Counted from the first letter of the stretch, positions 42,416 through 50,915 are shown. The stretch: DNA of 51,703 nt from Nitrospirota bacterium (GCA_004321925.1 SCQH01000062.1:1-51703), one strand, 5' to 3'. Made by a program: numbers and translations. Notes: generated from the letters alone by a model not told the origin.

Positions 42416-42534
42416 TCTTCTTTCCCTTGTCAATTTCAGTGATCAGCTCTGTTCTGATTTTAACGCTTTTTGATAATAAATGAAAACTCCGTAAAGACAG
42501 ATCGTCATCCCCTGTTGCGCCCCTTCCGCGCCAT

Positions 42535-42563
42535 AAAAAAGGGCGAGGTTATCAGCCTCGCCC
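42535..42563 (-). terminator. Rho-independent terminator of the P-domain/IPTL-CTERM-like gene
   Basis: On the minus strand GGGCGAGGC, a short loop, CCTCGCCC, then six T. It lies 29 bases after the stop of the gene at 42592-44097. Confidence 0.85.
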
Positions 42564-42591
42564 CCGATGATCGTATGAAAGTCTATGGACC

Positions 42592-44097
42592 TTATGCTCT
42601 TCTTTGTCTCCTCAGGTAATAGACAGAAGCCAGTCCTGCCAGCAGCATAAAGATTATCATCCCCCATTCATTCATGGTGGGCACCGTCTTCACCTCGCCG
42701 GGACTGAGGCCCTGGACAGCGAAGACATAGGGGTTTTCGTCACCATCGTCATTTGCTATGCTGATGGTGGCTGTCCTTAACCCAATGGCGGACGGGGTGA
42801 ACTGCACCGTAAAGGTCGTTGTTCCGCCTCCGGCCACGCTGGCCGCAGGACTGACGGTTATCAGGAAGTCCCCGGGATTTGCCCCCCCAATGGTTATTGC
42901 CCCGACGTTAAGAGTTCCGGTCCCGGTGTTTGCGATAGTATAGGTCTGTGTGCTGCTGCTTCCCAGGGCCACGTTTCCGAAGTCCGTGCCATCGGTGACA
43001 GAAGGCGTGGCATCCCCGGCAGTAATTGACACAGGTCCGGCGCCGCCCTGAATGTCTATTTCGGAGGGTGCAGCGCAGGTGATTATGTCGAGGGTCCAGG
43101 ATGTGAGCGAGCCGGTGTCGCCGGCCAGATCGTCGGTTATGGTAAGGGTCCAGATGCCGTTAGGGTCCTGACCGATGAATGCGGCCAATGCGCCTTCCGG
43201 GGCAAGAGGGGTGGCAAGTGTGAGATTCACAAATATATTATCGGTGACGGGGGTCGTGGCGGAATCGTCCCAGAGGGTGCCGTTGAATACGTTGTCGTTC
43301 CCTGCGCCGTTGTCGGTCGTGATCGTGACGACCGTGCCGGAAGGCGAGGTCAGTCTTATGTCCAGGTCCGCGGCAAAGGTATGCGTGATAAATGTCCTTA
43401 AATTCACATCACAGACATACGTACCGGCTCCGGCGACAGCAATGGTAGCGTTCACGGTGGCCACGTCGGCTATCGCCGTGACCGTATTGTCCGTGAATGA
43501 ACTTGCTGTGACGGCAGGGGCTGAGGCAAGGGTGGTGACGACGAGTGACCATTGGTCGAGCGAGCCGCCGTCACCGGCAAGGTCGTCATTTATCGTGATG
43601 GTCCATAGACCGTTGGGGTTTTCGCCTACGAAGGCTCCGAGCGCTCCTTCTACCACAAGGGGGCTGGCGAGTGTGAGGTTCACGAATACATTATCGGTAA
43701 CCGGGGTCGTGGCGGAATCATCCCAGAGGGTGCCGTTGAAGACGTTGTCGTTTCCTGCGCCGTTATCGGTCGTCATCGTGACGACCGTGCCGGAGGGCGA
43801 GGTAATGGTTATATCAAGGTCCGCGGCAAAGGTATGCGTGATGAACGTGTTTATATCAAGGTCGAGCAGATAGGTGTCTGCCGTCGTCACGAGGATGGTC
43901 GAGGTCACAGTTGCTGGCCCTGTAGGTATGGCGACCGGCACTATATTGGAGAACGTAGCGGTCGTGGCAGTATTGCCCGGGGGCGCCAGCGGAGCCACCG
44001 CATACGCCGGTCCAAAACCGGCCAACATGATGAGTATGGCCATTAAACATAGGGCTGAAACCCCTCGTGCACCAGGAACAGAAACAGACTGTGACAT
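42592..44097 (-). CDS. Surface protein with two P-domain-like repeats, choice-of-anchor D domain and IPTL-CTERM-like tail
   Basis: 501 residues from ATG 44097 (GGAGGT 6 bases upstream). A signal peptide ends near PAYAV. Two proprotein-convertase P-domain-like modules follow (about residues 55-195 and 205-346, period 151 residues), each with [10 protein letters not shown] or similar, [20 protein letters not shown] and NPNGxWTxTIxDDLAGDxGSL. A choice-of-anchor D domain (about 350-465) and a C-terminal [17 protein letters not shown], hydrophobic helix and RRQRR tail follow, resembling IPTL-CTERM sorting signals. Probably exported, cleaved and surface-anchored. Own promoter with a palindrome and own terminator: monocistronic. 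Confidence 0.85.
   Translation of the reverse strand: MSQSVSVPGARGVSALCLMAILIMLAGFGPAYAVAPLAPPGNTATTATFSNIVPVAIPTGPATVTSTILVTTADTYLLDLDINTFITHTFAADLDITITSPSGTVVTMTTDNGAGNDNVFNGTLWDDSATTPVTDNVFVNLTLASPLVVEGALGAFVGENPNGLWTITINDDLAGDGGSLDQWSLVVTTLASAPAVTASSFTDNTVTAIADVATVNATIAVAGAGTYVCDVNLRTFITHTFAADLDIRLTSPSGTVVTITTDNGAGNDNVFNGTLWDDSATTPVTDNIFVNLTLATPLAPEGALAAFIGQDPNGIWTLTITDDLAGDTGSLTSWTLDIITCAAPSEIDIQGGAGPVSITAGDATPSVTDGTDFGNVALGSSSTQTYTIANTGTGTLNVGAITIGGANPGDFLITVSPAASVAGGGTTTFTVQFTPSAIGLRTATISIANDDGDENPYVFAVQGLSPGEVKTVPTMNEWGMIIFMLLAGLASVYYLRRQRRA
43117..43848 (-). repeat. Two tandem 453-bp coding repeats (P-domain-like modules)
   Basis: The segment at 43117-43395 recurs 453 bases upstream on the gene, at 43570-43848, with runs such as TGGCGGAATC and CCCAGAGGGTGCCGTTGAA identical in both copies. 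The similarity is highest in the central [11 protein letters not shown] coding part. Confidence 0.75.
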
Positions 44098-44192
44098 GAT
44101 TACCTCCAGTTTTTTATGTAAAAAAATAGTTGTCGACAGGTGCAGAGCATTCGATCTGCTTAAGAATCCGAACAGAGATCTTCCCGATGCGA

Positions 44193-44222
44193 ATAATATA
44201 TCGAAGGCGATATATATGTCAA
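44193..44222 (-). promoter_or_regulatory. Promoter of the P-domain/IPTL-CTERM-like gene with a palindrome in the spacer
   Basis: TTGACA (44222-44217), 18-base spacer, TATTAT (44198-44193); leader about 88 bases. ATATATCG-AAGG-CGATATAT (44196-44215), an 8-bp inverted repeat, fills the spacer and would block polymerase if bound. Confidence 0.6.
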
Positions 44223-44359
44223 TCAAATTATAGAGTCAGGCCGCAAGACCCGCCGTCTCTCTGCTTTACTTGTCTGTTTTCTATAAGAAATAAGGATCAA
44301 TGCCCTGTCAGGGCCTCCGGACGGACCTTAAGGGAGATATCCGGCATTTAGGGCAACCG

Positions 44360-45223
44360 CTATCTGTATTCCATGGACCATTTGTCCTGAAGCACTTTCC
44401 AGGAGCCGTCTTCCATCTTCATCCTGATCGTTCCTGTGGCTTCGGCCTTTCCCTCTTTGCCCCTGGCCGTGAAGGTGGCCTCGTCGCCGGTGATGGCCGG
44501 TTTTTCTATATTTATGGCCTCGGGCCTCATCTGCATCAGACCCATCACCATCGCCTGGTCCTTGGGGTCTGCCATCTCCTCGAACTCCTTCAGGGACCTG
44601 GCGCAGAGGGTCTTCTTCATGGCTTCGGCGTCCCCCGCCATGACGGCCCGGTAATAGTCCTTGTATGCCTTCACCGGGGCGCTGTCGTCACCCGTAAAGG
44701 AGGCCTTCTTCGGGGTATTGGCCTTTTCGAGGGCTGCCTTGGTCGACAGCTTGAAACGTGCGGAGAAGCTGTAGGTCAGGTCCGAGAGTTTCCCGGGCTT
44801 CGTGGTCTTGATCGTCCCTTCCACCATGGATCCATCGGCCTGCTTGACCTTGAGGGAGATGATATCGGCAGGATAGCCCACGGTGGGACTGGAATGATCT
44901 CCTCCGGTATAGAGCAGCTTCAATTCATCGCTGAGCTTCTTTTCGCTGGCGATGATGGCGAAGATGATGGCATGGACCTTGTTCTTCTCAGCATAATCTG
45001 CGCTGAGAAAGGGCACCTCCTCGGCCGGCAGAGGCTTGTCGGAAAGGACAATGAGCGGCTCGGCAGGCTTCATCATATCCACGTAGCCGTAAGAGAGCTT
45101 GACCTTCTTCTTGTTGATCTCCATCGTCCCTGAAACATCAGCGGCGCCGGCCGCAAGCGGCAGCAGGCAGAGCATCAGGACGACCGGCAACACGTGAATA
45201 CAGGAGTGAATAGATCTGTGCAT
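44360..45223 (-). CDS. Exported protein of unknown function, 287 aa
   Basis: ATG 45223 with AAGGAG six bases before. A signal peptide ends near AAGAAD. The mature protein has an N-terminal strand-rich part (GTMEINKKKVKLSYGYVDM) and a C-terminal ~110-residue domain around VKAYKDYYRAVMAGDAEAMKKTL and IRMKMEDGSWKVLQDKW, the form of an NTF2-like or DUF4878-type domain. Soluble periplasmic or lipid-free. A copy of the 59-bp repeat ends 20 bases upstream. Function unknown. Confidence 0.7.
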   Translation of the reverse strand: MHRSIHSCIHVLPVVLMLCLLPLAAGAADVSGTMEINKKKVKLSYGYVDMMKPAEPLIVLSDKPLPAEEVPFLSADYAEKNKVHAIIFAIIASEKKLSDELKLLYTGGDHSSPTVGYPADIISLKVKQADGSMVEGTIKTTKPGKLSDLTYSFSARFKLSTKAALEKANTPKKASFTGDDSAPVKAYKDYYRAVMAGDAEAMKKTLCARSLKEFEEMADPKDQAMVMGLMQMRPEAINIEKPAITGDEATFTARGKEGKAEATGTIRMKMEDGSWKVLQDKWSMEYR

Positions 45224-45242
45224 CACATTCTCCTTCATATGT

Positions 45243-45301
45243 TTGGGTTCATATAAGAGTCCCGGCAAAGCACGCCGGGGATCACTACTTCAGCTTGATT
45301 G
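45243..45301. repeat. 59-bp intergenic repeat, copy A
   Basis: 53 of 59 bases match copy B at 50740-50798, including an unbroken CGCCGGGGATCACTACTTCA core. In copy A, CCCGGC and GCCGGG can form a hairpin. It lies just upstream of the ribosome site of the 287-aa gene. Confidence 0.8.
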
Positions 45302-45371
45302 CCCGATCAGTCGTGCGTCTCGACAGGCCGGCGGACGGATAGCAGCCCTGGGGTCTCCTGGTAATGCCGTA

Positions 45372-46718
45372 TCACTGCCTGACCAGTGAAGCGGTCCCGT
45401 TCTGGGATACGGTGGCGGCATCAGTAAAGAAAATGCCGGCAACAGCATTACCTGACAGGCTACCCGAGACCTGTATCCGATGGTATGGACTGGTCAGGGG
45501 CTCACCTGTTCTGAAGTAGCCTGCCACATTGCCTGCCTCGCACAACAGCCTGCCGGTGACAGGTTGGGCAAATCCGCTGAATGAGGCGACCATGCCGCCG
45601 GAGTCGATCGTGAAGGCTATAGTGAAGGTGTTAGCTCCGGCTGAATCCGAGAGCGTGCCGGTCCAGTTGCCCTGGCATGAGGACAGATCGGCGACCTTTA
45701 TGAAACTGCCTGTCCCTTCCCCGGGAGCTGCCAGTATCCCCTCACCCGCAGTCGTGAGGATACCGGTGAGGACCGCGCCAGGACTGTTCAGAAGATCAAG
45801 AGAGACGCTGAAAGATCCGTCCTGCAGCACCTGATAGCCGGCGTTAGGTAAAAGCTGGTTGAACACGCCGACATCCAGTATCCCTCCTGTCCCGTCGAAG
45901 ACCAGGATGATGTTCCCCGCCGGGGAGAGCCACATCCACGGCCCTGAGAGATTGGCGTTCGAGAATGCTCCGGGCGGCGGCGCAGGCACGCTCTGGCTGC
46001 CCCTGACCACCTTCCAGATGCCGGCCTCAGGTGCGGTGAGGCAGCCGCCGCTTGCCTCGTAGGTCCCGCTTGCCGACTTGCCGTCGGAGGCTATCACCCC
46101 GGTTACCGTCACATTCTCTCCGCAAAGGTTCGATATGAACTCAAGGCGGACGAGGTCCCCGATTATCGAGCCGCTGCCTTTAAGGTCCCCGCCCACGACC
46201 AGGAGATTCCCTGTCTGTGAAAAGGATATACGATCAGGGGGCTGCAGGGTCCCTCCCTGCGGCCTGTGGAATGCCGTCCATTCACCCGATATGTCAACGC
46301 CCATCAATATTTCGACCAGCTTGGGCTTTCCGACAAGGTCTTCGAACCGGTGCCCCTGATACAGGACCGTGCCGTCCGCCGCAAGGGCCTGGGCAAGAAA
46401 ATGCCGGTTAATGCCTGACCTTACCTTGAAATCCTCAATGACTTCGGACCTCCCTGCAACATCGATGACCCTTTGCATCGTATCCATATGCTCGCCGGAA
46501 ATAATTATCCTGATCTGCGTGACATCCGCCGGAACGGGCAGGGAGTCCAGCAGGAACAGTCTGCCGGCGGCTGAAGGGGTCTGCGCCATTTTCAGTGCTA
46601 TGGTAACCGTGGTAGCCCCTGATCCGGAAGAAGGCGCGCCGCTTCCGCCGCAGGCGGCAACAGCCGCAAGCAGAGCCCAGATCCCCATCAGTTTTATGGT
46701 ATGCGCTATCCTATTCAT
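45372..46718 (-). CDS. Lipoprotein of unknown function, 448 aa
   Basis: Signal with lipobox AVAAC (Cys23) and a Ser/Gly-rich stretch after it. The rest is all beta and low in Lys, with an ISGEWTAFHRPQGGTLQPPDR segment and repeated G-x-W/S strands (SGPWMWLSP, CQGNWTGTL), which suggests several similar beta-sandwich or lipocalin-like units. No family recognised. ATG 46718 begins 11 bases after the FecR gene ends, so it is the third gene of the TPR-barrel/FecR operon. Confidence 0.75.
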   Translation of the reverse strand: MNRIAHTIKLMGIWALLAAVAACGGSGAPSSGSGATTVTIALKMAQTPSAAGRLFLLDSLPVPADVTQIRIIISGEHMDTMQRVIDVAGRSEVIEDFKVRSGINRHFLAQALAADGTVLYQGHRFEDLVGKPKLVEILMGVDISGEWTAFHRPQGGTLQPPDRISFSQTGNLLVVGGDLKGSGSIIGDLVRLEFISNLCGENVTVTGVIASDGKSASGTYEASGGCLTAPEAGIWKVVRGSQSVPAPPPGAFSNANLSGPWMWLSPAGNIILVFDGTGGILDVGVFNQLLPNAGYQVLQDGSFSVSLDLLNSPGAVLTGILTTAGEGILAAPGEGTGSFIKVADLSSCQGNWTGTLSDSAGANTFTIAFTIDSGGMVASFSGFAQPVTGRLLCEAGNVAGYFRTGEPLTSPYHRIQVSGSLSGNAVAGIFFTDAATVSQNGTASLVRQ

Positions 46719-46729
46719 CTTCGACCTCC

Positions 46730-47476
46730 CTACCGTGGAAAAACAATGCCGACAGCAACCGGGCTGATTATGCGGGGCTGCTGGTCGATCTGCGGGGCCA
46801 GGGTCAGCGCCCTCACCTTCTCGGCTATGGCCGCCCGCGGAAAGGCCCTCAACAGAGGCCGTTCCTTTGAAAGCGAGCTTGCCCGCAAGATCTCCCGCGA
46901 AGCGCGGACAGGCGGGGGAAGGGCCTGCCGTTCCTTTACCGTCACCATCATGCCCGGCTTCAGCACAACGGTGCCTCCCACGGCAGGTTCTATGCTCCTG
47001 ACGCTCACCTCGCCCTCGATGGCAAGGACGGTGGTAAACTTCATCCCGTCCATCTCCCCGGCCTCATAATAAATGACCGTGCCTCGGGCCGCGGTAACGG
47101 CAGTCGGGGTATGCACCTCGAACTGGCTCTTTCCGACAACAGCCCGCAGTTTTCCGTCAAGCAGGTTGAATATCGCCCGACCCCGGTCGTCCTTGCCCTG
47201 TACAAATTCCTTTATCACGACATTTGTCTTCTCTCCGATGGTCAGCATGCTGTCGTCGACAAAGAGCATCTTCGTCCTGGAAGCCTCTCTGGTCCTGACA
47301 GCATCGATGAGAAGGATACCGTCCTTTAATTTCGTCTCAAACTCCTGTTTGTCCCTTTCGATAAAGGCCCGGCCCTTCAGCGCAACGATCCTGCCGATCT
47401 CCCCGGCAGCCTCTGCGCACACGGAAGAGAGACTGAGGACAAAGGTTACGGCTATGAGCAGAAATGATCTTTTCAT
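46730..47476 (-). CDS. FecR-domain periplasmic protein
   Basis: 248 residues. A signal peptide (about 1-24) precedes a FecR domain (about 25-175) with GRIVALKGRAFIERDKQ, DDSMLTIGEKTNVVIKEF, FNLLDGKLRAVVG and VHTPTAVTAARGTVIYY. There is no anti-sigma or membrane segment, so this is the stand-alone periplasmic kind, not the iron-dicitrate sensor. The C-terminal ~70 residues are Arg/Pro-rich. ATG 47476 is two bases after the stop of the TPR-barrel gene, a coupled pair. Confidence 0.85.
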   Translation of the reverse strand: MKRSFLLIAVTFVLSLSSVCAEAAGEIGRIVALKGRAFIERDKQEFETKLKDGILLIDAVRTREASRTKMLFVDDSMLTIGEKTNVVIKEFVQGKDDRGRAIFNLLDGKLRAVVGKSQFEVHTPTAVTAARGTVIYYEAGEMDGMKFTTVLAIEGEVSVRSIEPAVGGTVVLKPGMMVTVKERQALPPPVRASREILRASSLSKERPLLRAFPRAAIAEKVRALTLAPQIDQQPRIISPVAVGIVFPR

Positions 47477-47478
47477 GG

Positions 47479-48777
47479 TCAGAACCTCACGTGCAGAAGG
47501 ATGGTCGTTAGAGACCTGTCATAGCGGTAGGTGTCGATATTCGAACCGTTATGGATATACGTCTCTGCGAGCGTTACCCCCGCTGTTTCACTGATAAACC
47601 TGGTTGCAGAGGCCGAATAGGTCCAGGCCTCATCCCTGCGCGGCAGATCGGACGCAGGATTTATGCCGTCGTACCTCTTATGGTAATATTCGCCGTACAG
47701 GTTGACGAATATTCTGTAGGGGAGGTCGATGTTCAGGGATGCAAACCCCTTATTACCGTAATATCTCCAGGAATCGTCCTTTGCAAGGTCCCGGTCAAAG
47801 GCATACCCGACCTCTCCCTTTATCTTTTCGCCTATCGGGATGGTCTGCGTCACTCCGGCCAGATGGTTCTGTCCGCTCCTGTCCGAGTTGCCCTCAAAAA
47901 GTTCGCTGTCTTTAAAGCCCGTATATTTGAAGCCGTAAAATAATTCTGTCTGGAATCCTCTGCCATAGGAAAGGGCCAAGGAAGGCCTTATGGTATGGCT
48001 GCTGTCGTAATCCTGTCCGCCGACCAGGACATACTCGAATTTATATGCACCCGTAAAGGTGAGCGAGGGCAGTATCTTATGATCTGCAGAAAGGTCGGCG
48101 ACGTGCTGCATTATGTCGTAATCATGAAGCCTGGAGTTCAGGGTGCCATAAAAACTGTAACCTGCCGATACCGTGCTGTTCTCTCTCTTGATGAGATCGA
48201 ACCTGCCATTAACAGAGAGCAGGGCCTTCCAGTCGGACTTTCCAGTTATGCCCTCAGGAAGCGGACTTCCGGCGGGATTGACGATGACATTGCTGTCATA
48301 CTGCCCGCCAGCCGATATCCCGAGTGACCAGCGCTTGTCACCTGCCTTTGCGTCAAGCCTTCTCAGATATTCCTCGGCAGCGGCAGCAGAGGAAGTGCCG
48401 CGGGCCATTTCAAGCGCATTCTCAAAATAGTCCCGGGCCTCTGCAAATACCTGCCTGTTGAAATAATATACGCCGAGTTCAAGATTGGTCTTCTGGTCGG
48501 AGGGGTCCAGTATAAGGGCCTTCATCAGGTGGGTCTCCGCTTCCCTGTTGCCTGACCGGCCCAAAGAGATCCCGAGATGAAGGTGCGCGGCAGGGTCTTC
48601 GGGTCTCTCCCTGACCGCTTTTCTGAACTCCGCGGCCGAAAGATCAAACTTATTCTCTTCCAGGAGCACCCTGCCCCTCGCCATGAAAGCATCATAACCT
48701 CCATCAGCAGCATAGGACTCCGGAGAGAGAATAATGACCAGCATCAAAAGTAGACTGAGGTATATCGTCTTATGCAT
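47479..48777 (-). CDS. TPR-containing outer-membrane beta-barrel protein
   Basis: 432 residues from ATG 48777 (GGGGGT 4-5 bases upstream; an upstream in-frame extension has no signal peptide). A signal peptide ends near SYAADG; three TPR units occupy about 25-135 (AEFRKAVRERPEDPAAHLHL, LMKALILDPSDQKTNLELGV); from about 155 alternating strands (SLGISAGGQYDSNVIVNP) form a barrel ending in LLHVRF with a C-terminal Phe. This TPR-plus-barrel type is often encoded next to FecR proteins. Possibly a secretion or anchoring platform for the FecR protein and lipoprotein (inference). First gene of the operon. Confidence 0.85.
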   Translation of the reverse strand: MHKTIYLSLLLMLVIILSPESYAADGGYDAFMARGRVLLEENKFDLSAAEFRKAVRERPEDPAAHLHLGISLGRSGNREAETHLMKALILDPSDQKTNLELGVYYFNRQVFAEARDYFENALEMARGTSSAAAAEEYLRRLDAKAGDKRWSLGISAGGQYDSNVIVNPAGSPLPEGITGKSDWKALLSVNGRFDLIKRENSTVSAGYSFYGTLNSRLHDYDIMQHVADLSADHKILPSLTFTGAYKFEYVLVGGQDYDSSHTIRPSLALSYGRGFQTELFYGFKYTGFKDSELFEGNSDRSGQNHLAGVTQTIPIGEKIKGEVGYAFDRDLAKDDSWRYYGNKGFASLNIDLPYRIFVNLYGEYYHKRYDGINPASDLPRRDEAWTYSASATRFISETAGVTLAETYIHNGSNIDTYRYDRSLTTILLHVRF

Positions 48778-48951
48778 TGGAACCCCCGTTATTGCCTCGG
48801 ATATCTCAAGAACGCTGCCATACCGGCAGTACCTGCAGATGCCCCTGAAAGTCGCCTTCGGTCCTGCTGAAGAAAGGTGTTGATCATGCGGAGAAGAACT
48901 CAACGGGACATGGCCGGGGGTTACCTGTCGCGGCCATGCCTCATTGAGCGA

Positions 48952-49578
48952 TCACTTATCCTTTTTATCATCGGGAGTATTGCTGTCAGAAGGCGTGCTG
49001 CCGCCGAAACCTTTTACCGGATTGGGAAGGACGTTCACTGTCGGTGGCGGGGTTGCCGCCGACGCCAGGGGGGCACTTCCAGCCCCTGCATGCGATCTCG
49101 CGATCTCAACGATCGCGGTAAGGGACTTAAGGTATATATCCCGCTCCGCCTGGGGGTCGGCGTTCGTGTTACGCGCCAGCTCGCAGGCACGGTACATAAG
49201 TTCGCGTGCGATAAGGACAGCCGGATCACGTCCACCCAGATCGAGAGAGCCTTTAGCCTCGTTGGCTCCGATACCGATCGCTCCACCACCGCTCGTCGGG
49301 ATCCCGCCGGAGATCCCTCTCTCGGCTGACCGTGAAAAATCAGGCTCCGGCCCGCGGCAGAACCGCTCGGCGGTGTCTTTATTCTTAAAGTACGTAAAAT
49401 GCCGTCCTGCATCGCCGGCAACAACATCAATACCTTCTCTGTCGATGAGAACATCAGGCCTGTTATCCGAAACCGCGATGGAACCGCAGCCAGCGAGCAG
49501 TGCGGCGCATCCGGCTATGAGGATGGCAGCCCGGATACGGTGGTTAGAAAATATGCGTTTGGCAATACACCTCTTCAC
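48952..49578 (-). CDS. Lipoprotein of unknown function, 208 aa
   Basis: GTG 49578 start, five bases after GGAGGT; a longer version would run back into the promoter region. Lipobox LLAGC (Cys31). The mature part has a DAGRHFTYFKNKDTAERFCRG segment, a Gly-rich stretch (GISGGIPTSGGGAIGIGANE), a helix with ARELMYRACELARNTN and a disordered Pro/Lys tail. Not recognised. TTGACA-type promoter upstream; likely monocistronic, 174 bases before the TPR-barrel gene. Confidence 0.72.
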   Translation of the reverse strand: MKRCIAKRIFSNHRIRAAILIAGCAALLAGCGSIAVSDNRPDVLIDREGIDVVAGDAGRHFTYFKNKDTAERFCRGPEPDFSRSAERGISGGIPTSGGGAIGIGANEAKGSLDLGGRDPAVLIARELMYRACELARNTNADPQAERDIYLKSLTAIVEIARSHAGAGSAPLASAATPPPTVNVLPNPVKGFGGSTPSDSNTPDDKKDK

Positions 49579-49616
49579 GAAGCACCTCCTGTGCAGTTCA
49601 TATATAGTACGCACTA

Positions 49617-49645
49617 TTCTTATCACAGAAGAAATATGTTGTCAA
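49617..49645 (-). promoter_or_regulatory. Promoter of the 208-aa lipoprotein gene
   Basis: Perfect TTGACA (49645-49640), 17-base spacer, TAAGAA (49622-49617). ATAGT-N4-ACTAT just downstream may be an operator. Confidence 0.45.
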
Positions 49646-49845
49646 TTATTATTTCGCCCCGAAAAACCAAAGAGCAGGGACGTTCGCGGCAGAGTTGCCG
49701 CATCCCAATTGTCAGTAAAGTTAACTGCTCCCTGTTTTTGGCTAAATGCTTAAGAAGTGGCTGGCAGTTCCGTTACGCTGCCTAGATCCCTTTCACTTAC
49801 TGCCCTGAATTAACGGGATAGTGCGGAAAAAAGGTGGGACAGTGC

Positions 49846-49890
49846 GGACAGGGGCGTTGCCATTGTCAGGTTATGATAACGCCCCTGTCC
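49846..49890 (-). terminator. Long inverted repeat after the Cys-rich EF-hand gene
   Basis: GGACAGGGGCGTT, 19 bases, AACGCCCCTGTCC: a perfect 13-bp stem 12 bases after the gene stop. T-run is not adjacent (six T about 13 bases later), so this may be a terminator or a REP-like element. Confidence 0.5.
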
Positions 49891-49902
49891 CGCGCCATTT
49901 GA

Positions 49903-50550
49903 TTATTTCTTCTTCCTGGAATTAATCTTTTCCTTGATTGCAGCAGGCATCTGGATACCGGCCTCCTCATGGCTTATCCGGCCGTCCTTATTCTTGTCCA
50001 TTTCATCGAATTCGCTCTTTTCATTGATGGTCAGATTGTTCTTCTTGACCATATCGCTGAATTCGCCTTTTGAGAGATGACCGTCGAAATTCTTGTCGTG
50101 GGCGTTGAACGCGTTAAAGCAATCCTGCTCCTCTGCCGCCTCTGACGGATATTTGCTTTCGCAGCCCTTTTTGCATGTGCCACGTTCAGAACTGCATTTG
50201 TTGTCGCACAGTATATCGCAGGTGTCGCTCGGAGCCCCGGTGCAGGCGATGGTGCATCCCGAAGAGCAGGTGCTATGGGCGGAATCACACTTGTCGTCGC
50301 AGGTTTTCCTTGATTCGTCTCCGCCATCTGAAGCCTTCCGGCAGCCTTTGCTGCAGTCGCAACAGAAGATGTTGCATTTGCCGACGCCACAGCATTCCCC
50401 GATTTTAGTCTTATACCCGTCATGGCATTTTCCCCCTGCGCCGGGATTCGGGCAGCATTTGGCTTCCGCAGTCGCAAAACTCATGGCGACAAGAAACAAG
50501 AGACCCATGAAAACAGACAACCCTTTAATTACAAAACTCCTACTCTTCAT
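49903..50550 (-). CDS. Exported Cys-rich protein with EF-hand pair
   Basis: 215 residues from ATG 50550 (AAGGAG at good distance; GTG 50553 is one codon longer). A signal peptide ends near AEAK. Residues 32-144 contain 21 cysteines: an N-terminal knot-like cluster with CGVGKCNIFCCDCSKGC, then a run of CX3C pairs (84/88, 95/99/103, 111/115/119, 126/130) expected to form disulfide-linked helices. Two calcium loops follow: D152-E163 (DKNFDGHLSKGE) and D185-E196 (DKNKDGRISHEE). Probably an extracytoplasmic calcium-binding protein of unknown role; the CNIFCC cluster reminds me of small Cys-rich proteins from animals (memory-based, unverified). Confidence 0.82.
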   Translation of the reverse strand: MKSRSFVIKGLSVFMGLLFLVAMSFATAEAKCCPNPGAGGKCHDGYKTKIGECCGVGKCNIFCCDCSKGCRKASDGGDESRKTCDDKCDSAHSTCSSGCTIACTGAPSDTCDILCDNKCSSERGTCKKGCESKYPSEAAEEQDCFNAFNAHDKNFDGHLSKGEFSDMVKKNNLTINEKSEFDEMDKNKDGRISHEEAGIQMPAAIKEKINSRKKK

Positions 50551-50651
50551 CACATTCTCCTTCTTTGCGGTGATCCCGCTATGGATACAGAGAGCCAGGC
50601 TCGCTGTTTTTGTTTCTGCCTTTTGGGGTTTGAGAGACTTTTTATGAAAAT

Positions 50652-50680
50652 ACGTTACCTGTTCGGATCTTGCAAGTCAA
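50652..50680 (-). promoter_or_regulatory. Candidate promoter of the EF-hand gene
   Basis: TTGACT (50680-50675), 17-base spacer, TAACGT (50657-50652); leader about 95 bases. The -10 box is poor. Confidence 0.35.
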
Positions 50681-50683
50681 CGA

Positions 50684-50715
50684 AAAAAAGCGGGCGAGGT
50701 GCTTAGGCAGGCCCG
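50684..50715 (-). terminator. Weak terminator of the ankyrin gene
   Basis: On the minus strand CGGGC, 15 bases, GCCCG, then CTTTTTTT. The 5-bp stem is short but the T-run is good. Confidence 0.4.
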
Positions 50716-50739
50716 TGAGACGGCAGGGCTGACATATTA

Positions 50740-50798
50740 TTGGGTTCATGTAAGATTCCCTGTAAAGCGCGCCGGGGATCACTACTTCAGCTTCATTG
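50740..50798. repeat. 59-bp intergenic repeat, copy B
   Basis: 53 of 59 bases identical to copy A at 45243-45301. The minus strand of both copies can be read as EAEVVIPG-x-L-x-R-x-SYMNP, though frames differ outside. Confidence 0.8.
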
Positions 50799-50915
50799 AA
50801 TAAACCGCTTTTTGCACGATATCCCTCTTCGTACGCACCTGCATCCCTGAGAAGTTTCATGACCGCCTTTTGCTGCATCGAAAAGTTTCTCCTCAAACTC
50901 TCCGGCAACTGCGGG

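Larger units (their letters stand above)
49579..49902. other. Intergenic region before the 208-aa lipoprotein gene
   Basis: 324 bases without a gene. It holds the lipoprotein promoter (49617-49645), and at 49846-49890 a long inverted repeat that lies after the Cys-rich EF-hand gene. A weaker direct repeat (GGGAYAGTGCGGA type) precedes the inverted repeat. Confidence 0.6.
50551..50915. other. Intergenic region between the EF-hand and ankyrin genes
   Basis: 365 bases. It holds repeat copy B (50740-50798), a weak terminator (50684-50715) and a candidate promoter (50652-50680). The minus strand is open as one frame across most of it, which may be a gene remnant. Confidence 0.55.
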
